Below the pieces are notes generated by a model. That model worked only from the letters and a program-made list of their open reading frames with translations. It was not told the origin of the DNA and made no database searches. A DNA stretch of 7,458 nucleotides. Source: Alphaproteobacteria bacterium. GTDB lineage: Bacteria > Pseudomonadota > Alphaproteobacteria > RUG11792. This document shows, piece by piece, positions 5,861 through 7,458 of this stretch. Each line of letters starts with the position of its first letter. The first letter of the stretch is position 1. The stretch spans positions 1 to 7,458 of the forward strand of contig JAFSTL010000043.1 in NCBI GenBank assembly GCA_017450545.1, written 5' to 3'. Made by a program: the position numbers and the translations under genes.

Positions 5861-7458
5861 ATGAAAGTATTCAAAAGTAAAAACAAGTATTCTAAGGGGG
5901 GGCTATATTTAGAGTATATTGTTGCTATACCTTTAATTAGCTCCTATAGTTACGCTGGATTAGTTGGAACAGAGCTAAAGACGGACGAGGACATAACGCA
6001 TTTTCGATGTGTGTTTTATGGGAAAATCGATGTAAGGCACAGCCTGGAATTTACATTAAGTGACGAAGAATGGATAAAGCAGGATGAATATAAAGACTCG
6101 ATATATAACGTAATTCCAGAAGCGATTGTTGATTGTGCTTTAAGCAGGAATGAATTTGCAAAAGAAAAGGTTAAAGGCAGAGTCGTAACGTTTGAAAACA
6201 AGAATTACGAGAATTATACAGCAGAGAACTGGAACGCATTAGTGTTGTATAACTACATAAAATATATATGGTCTAAAATTCAGTCTAACAACTACTCATA
6301 CGGTCAAATAGGCGATTTTCATGACAGCATCATAAAGAAGGGACGACTAAGCCAAGCTTGTGGGGAAAAGTATGCTCAAGAGATAGAAAATGCATATAAA
6401 GACATAGTTGAGTATGACAAAGGTCTGAACTTATGGAGACTTACGAGAGGAATAAAAGACGAAGCACAAAAGAAATTGAAGGAGAAAAAGTACGAATACG
6501 ACGATAGCTACGACCTGGGAGAAGGCAAATATAGAAGGATAAGATACAGCTATAGCACGCCATTACAATTTACAGGAAGCACTGCTAGAGACTATCAATA
6601 TTTGTCGATAGAAATCGCTAATGAAAAATTAGAGAGAATATTGGCATATAATAAAAATGGTGTTGAAGAAATAAAGCTCAATGATTACATGGAAATTGAA
6701 AGGAGGAAACAAATATATGATCCCAAGACAGACAAAGGAGAAACTACAATAGATCTGAGCAAAAAGCTAACCGATGTTGATCCCGCACTGATAATAAAAT
6801 GGTATGAAGATGATAATGGTATACATATATGCAACTTTGTGCATGATGAGCAAATAAACCGAACTGCACACACGAGAGACAATAAAGACTTCAAAGCCAA
6901 GCGAAAACTACAAATAATTGCTGAAACTCCATATATAAAAAGAGCAGGGATGCACAAAGAAAAAGTAGAAAAAAAGCCACTCATCTTGGAAAGCCAGTGT
7001 TTTTCAGGTATCTACGATACTGAAAAAACATATACATTGGATATAGAAATAAGATTACATGGAACTAACGATGCAGTAATTCTGCCAGCCGATTGTGAAT
7101 TCTTATTTAACATGTCTCCGACAATACGAAAAATAGAACTCCTAGGTCTTAAAACAAATGCACAATCGTTAAATAATATGTGCGCCTATAACAGAAATCT
7201 CGAAACTATAACGCTACATATAAAAGAAGCGCCAAACTTAACGAGCATAAAATCCATTATAAACCATAATAAAAACTTAAGACAAGCAACCATACAAATT
7301 AATGCGAACCAAATAACCGATATGAGAGGCATGTTTATGGGGTGTGATTCATGTGAAAAGATAAATTTAAACATAAAAGAAAAAAATCCTCCTATAGAAA
7401 GAGATATGCGAGAAATGTTTTATGCAAAGAGACTAAAACTAATCAAATGGGGAGACAC
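5861..7458 (+). CDS. Secreted protein with C-terminal DUF285/BspA-like leucine-rich repeats, 3' end outside the window
   Basis: The reading frame stays open from 5861 to the right edge: 532 residues without a stop. The N-terminus is Lys-rich (1-12), followed by a hydrophobic stretch (about 15-30) and SYSYA-G, a plausible signal peptidase I site after Ala32. There is no lipobox cysteine. Residues 33 to about 400 match no family I recognise. They are highly charged and rich in Lys, Glu, Tyr and Asn, with a probable helical Lys/Glu stretch near 198-212. From about 414, degenerate units of 23-28 residues appear, the clearest being ITDMRGMFMGCDSCEKINL (485-503). The M..MF..C..L..L.L spacing is that of DUF285/BspA-type repeats found in secreted or surface proteins of host-associated microbes. 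Binding or adhesion is inferred from the repeat type only. Ile codons lean to ATA (about 37 of 53 by hand count) and Arg to AGA/AGG/CGA. It diverges from the permease gene. Confidence 0.8.
   Translation, partial: MKVFKSKNKYSKGGLYLEYIVAIPLISSYSYAGLVGTELKTDEDITHFRCVFYGKIDVRHSLEFTLSDEEWIKQDEYKDSIYNVIPEAIVDCALSRNEFAKEKVKGRVVTFENKNYENYTAENWNALVLYNYIKYIWSKIQSNNYSYGQIGDFHDSIIKKGRLSQACGEKYAQEIENAYKDIVEYDKGLNLWRLTRGIKDEAQKKLKEKKYEYDDSYDLGEGKYRRIRYSYSTPLQFTGSTARDYQYLSIEIANEKLERILAYNKNGVEEIKLNDYMEIERRKQIYDPKTDKGETTIDLSKKLTDVDPALIIKWYEDDNGIHICNFVHDEQINRTAHTRDNKDFKAKRKLQIIAETPYIKRAGMHKEKVEKKPLILESQCFSGIYDTEKTYTLDIEIRLHGTNDAVILPADCEFLFNMSPTIRKIELLGLKTNAQSLNNMCAYNRNLETITLHIKEAPNLTSIKSIINHNKNLRQATIQINANQITDMRGMFMGCDSCEKINLNIKEKNPPIERDMREMFYAKRLKLIKWGD
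7100..7458 (+). repeat. DUF285-like leucine-rich repeat array within the surface protein
   Basis: Five units can be aligned by eye, starting at protein residues 414 (FLFN), 437 (LNNM), 463 (IKSI), 488 (MRGM) and 516 (MREM, incomplete). Each opens with a hydrophobic pair around a Met, Ile or Phe. Each then runs through a short polar turn (often N or C) into a beta-like stretch such as LETITLHI or EKINLNI. Units four and five match the family pattern best; the first three are degenerate. The array continues beyond the right edge, so the total copy number is unknown. Confidence 0.6.

Noticed and set aside
6016..7374. Minus-strand open frames (6016-6201, 6685-6984, 7186-7374) inside the surface protein gene
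   Set aside because: The plus strand is open for 532 codons with a good ribosome binding site and signal peptide. The minus-strand frames are short and have no motifs.

Overview
The window looks like chromosome from an AT-rich alphaproteobacterium, plausibly a host-associated, reduced-genome lineage such as the Holosporales or Rickettsiales. The main evidence is the Rho protein: its PRTGKT P-loop and its Q-loop region read like alphaproteobacterial Rho. The low GC content and the DUF285/BspA-type leucine-rich-repeat surface protein fit a host-associated life. The lineage is inferred from remembered family patterns, not from a search. The genetic code appears standard: TGA and TAG both serve as stops.

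Six protein genes alternate strictly in strand (-,+,-,+,-,+), giving three divergent pairs that meet tail to tail. From left to right:
- 1-914 (-): 5' three quarters of bioF (8-amino-7-oxononanoate synthase, biotin synthesis), running off the left edge.
- 1127-2389 (+): rho, complete.
- 2434-3348 (-): a MenA-like UbiA-family membrane prenyltransferase.
- 3418-4335 (+): an S66 LD-carboxypeptidase with a signal peptide.
- 4355-5524 (-): an aromatic amino acid permease of the TyrP/Mtr (HAAAP) family.
- 5861-7458 (+): a secreted protein with an unrecognised body of about 380 residues and a C-terminal array of DUF285-like repeats, running off the right edge.

Each gene has its own candidate promoter in one of three divergent intergenic regions (915-1126, 3349-3417, 5525-5860). 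The layout therefore suggests six separately transcribed genes rather than operons. A bidirectional terminator-like hairpin lies between rho and the prenyltransferase gene. No convincing terminator is seen in the 19 bases between the LD-carboxypeptidase and permease genes. The rho leader can form two mutually exclusive small hairpins. The region upstream of the surface protein holds a strong dyad, an UP-element-like A/T tract and an extended -10.

Most genes are housekeeping or nutritional. The parts that stand out are the surface protein and its promoter region, the exported LD-carboxypeptidase, and a menaquinone-type prenyltransferase in what looks like an alphaproteobacterium. I see no CRISPR array, tRNA, rRNA, insertion sequence or defence cassette. 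Nothing here amounts to a demonstrably new multi-gene system; the surface protein is the best candidate for undescribed biology.
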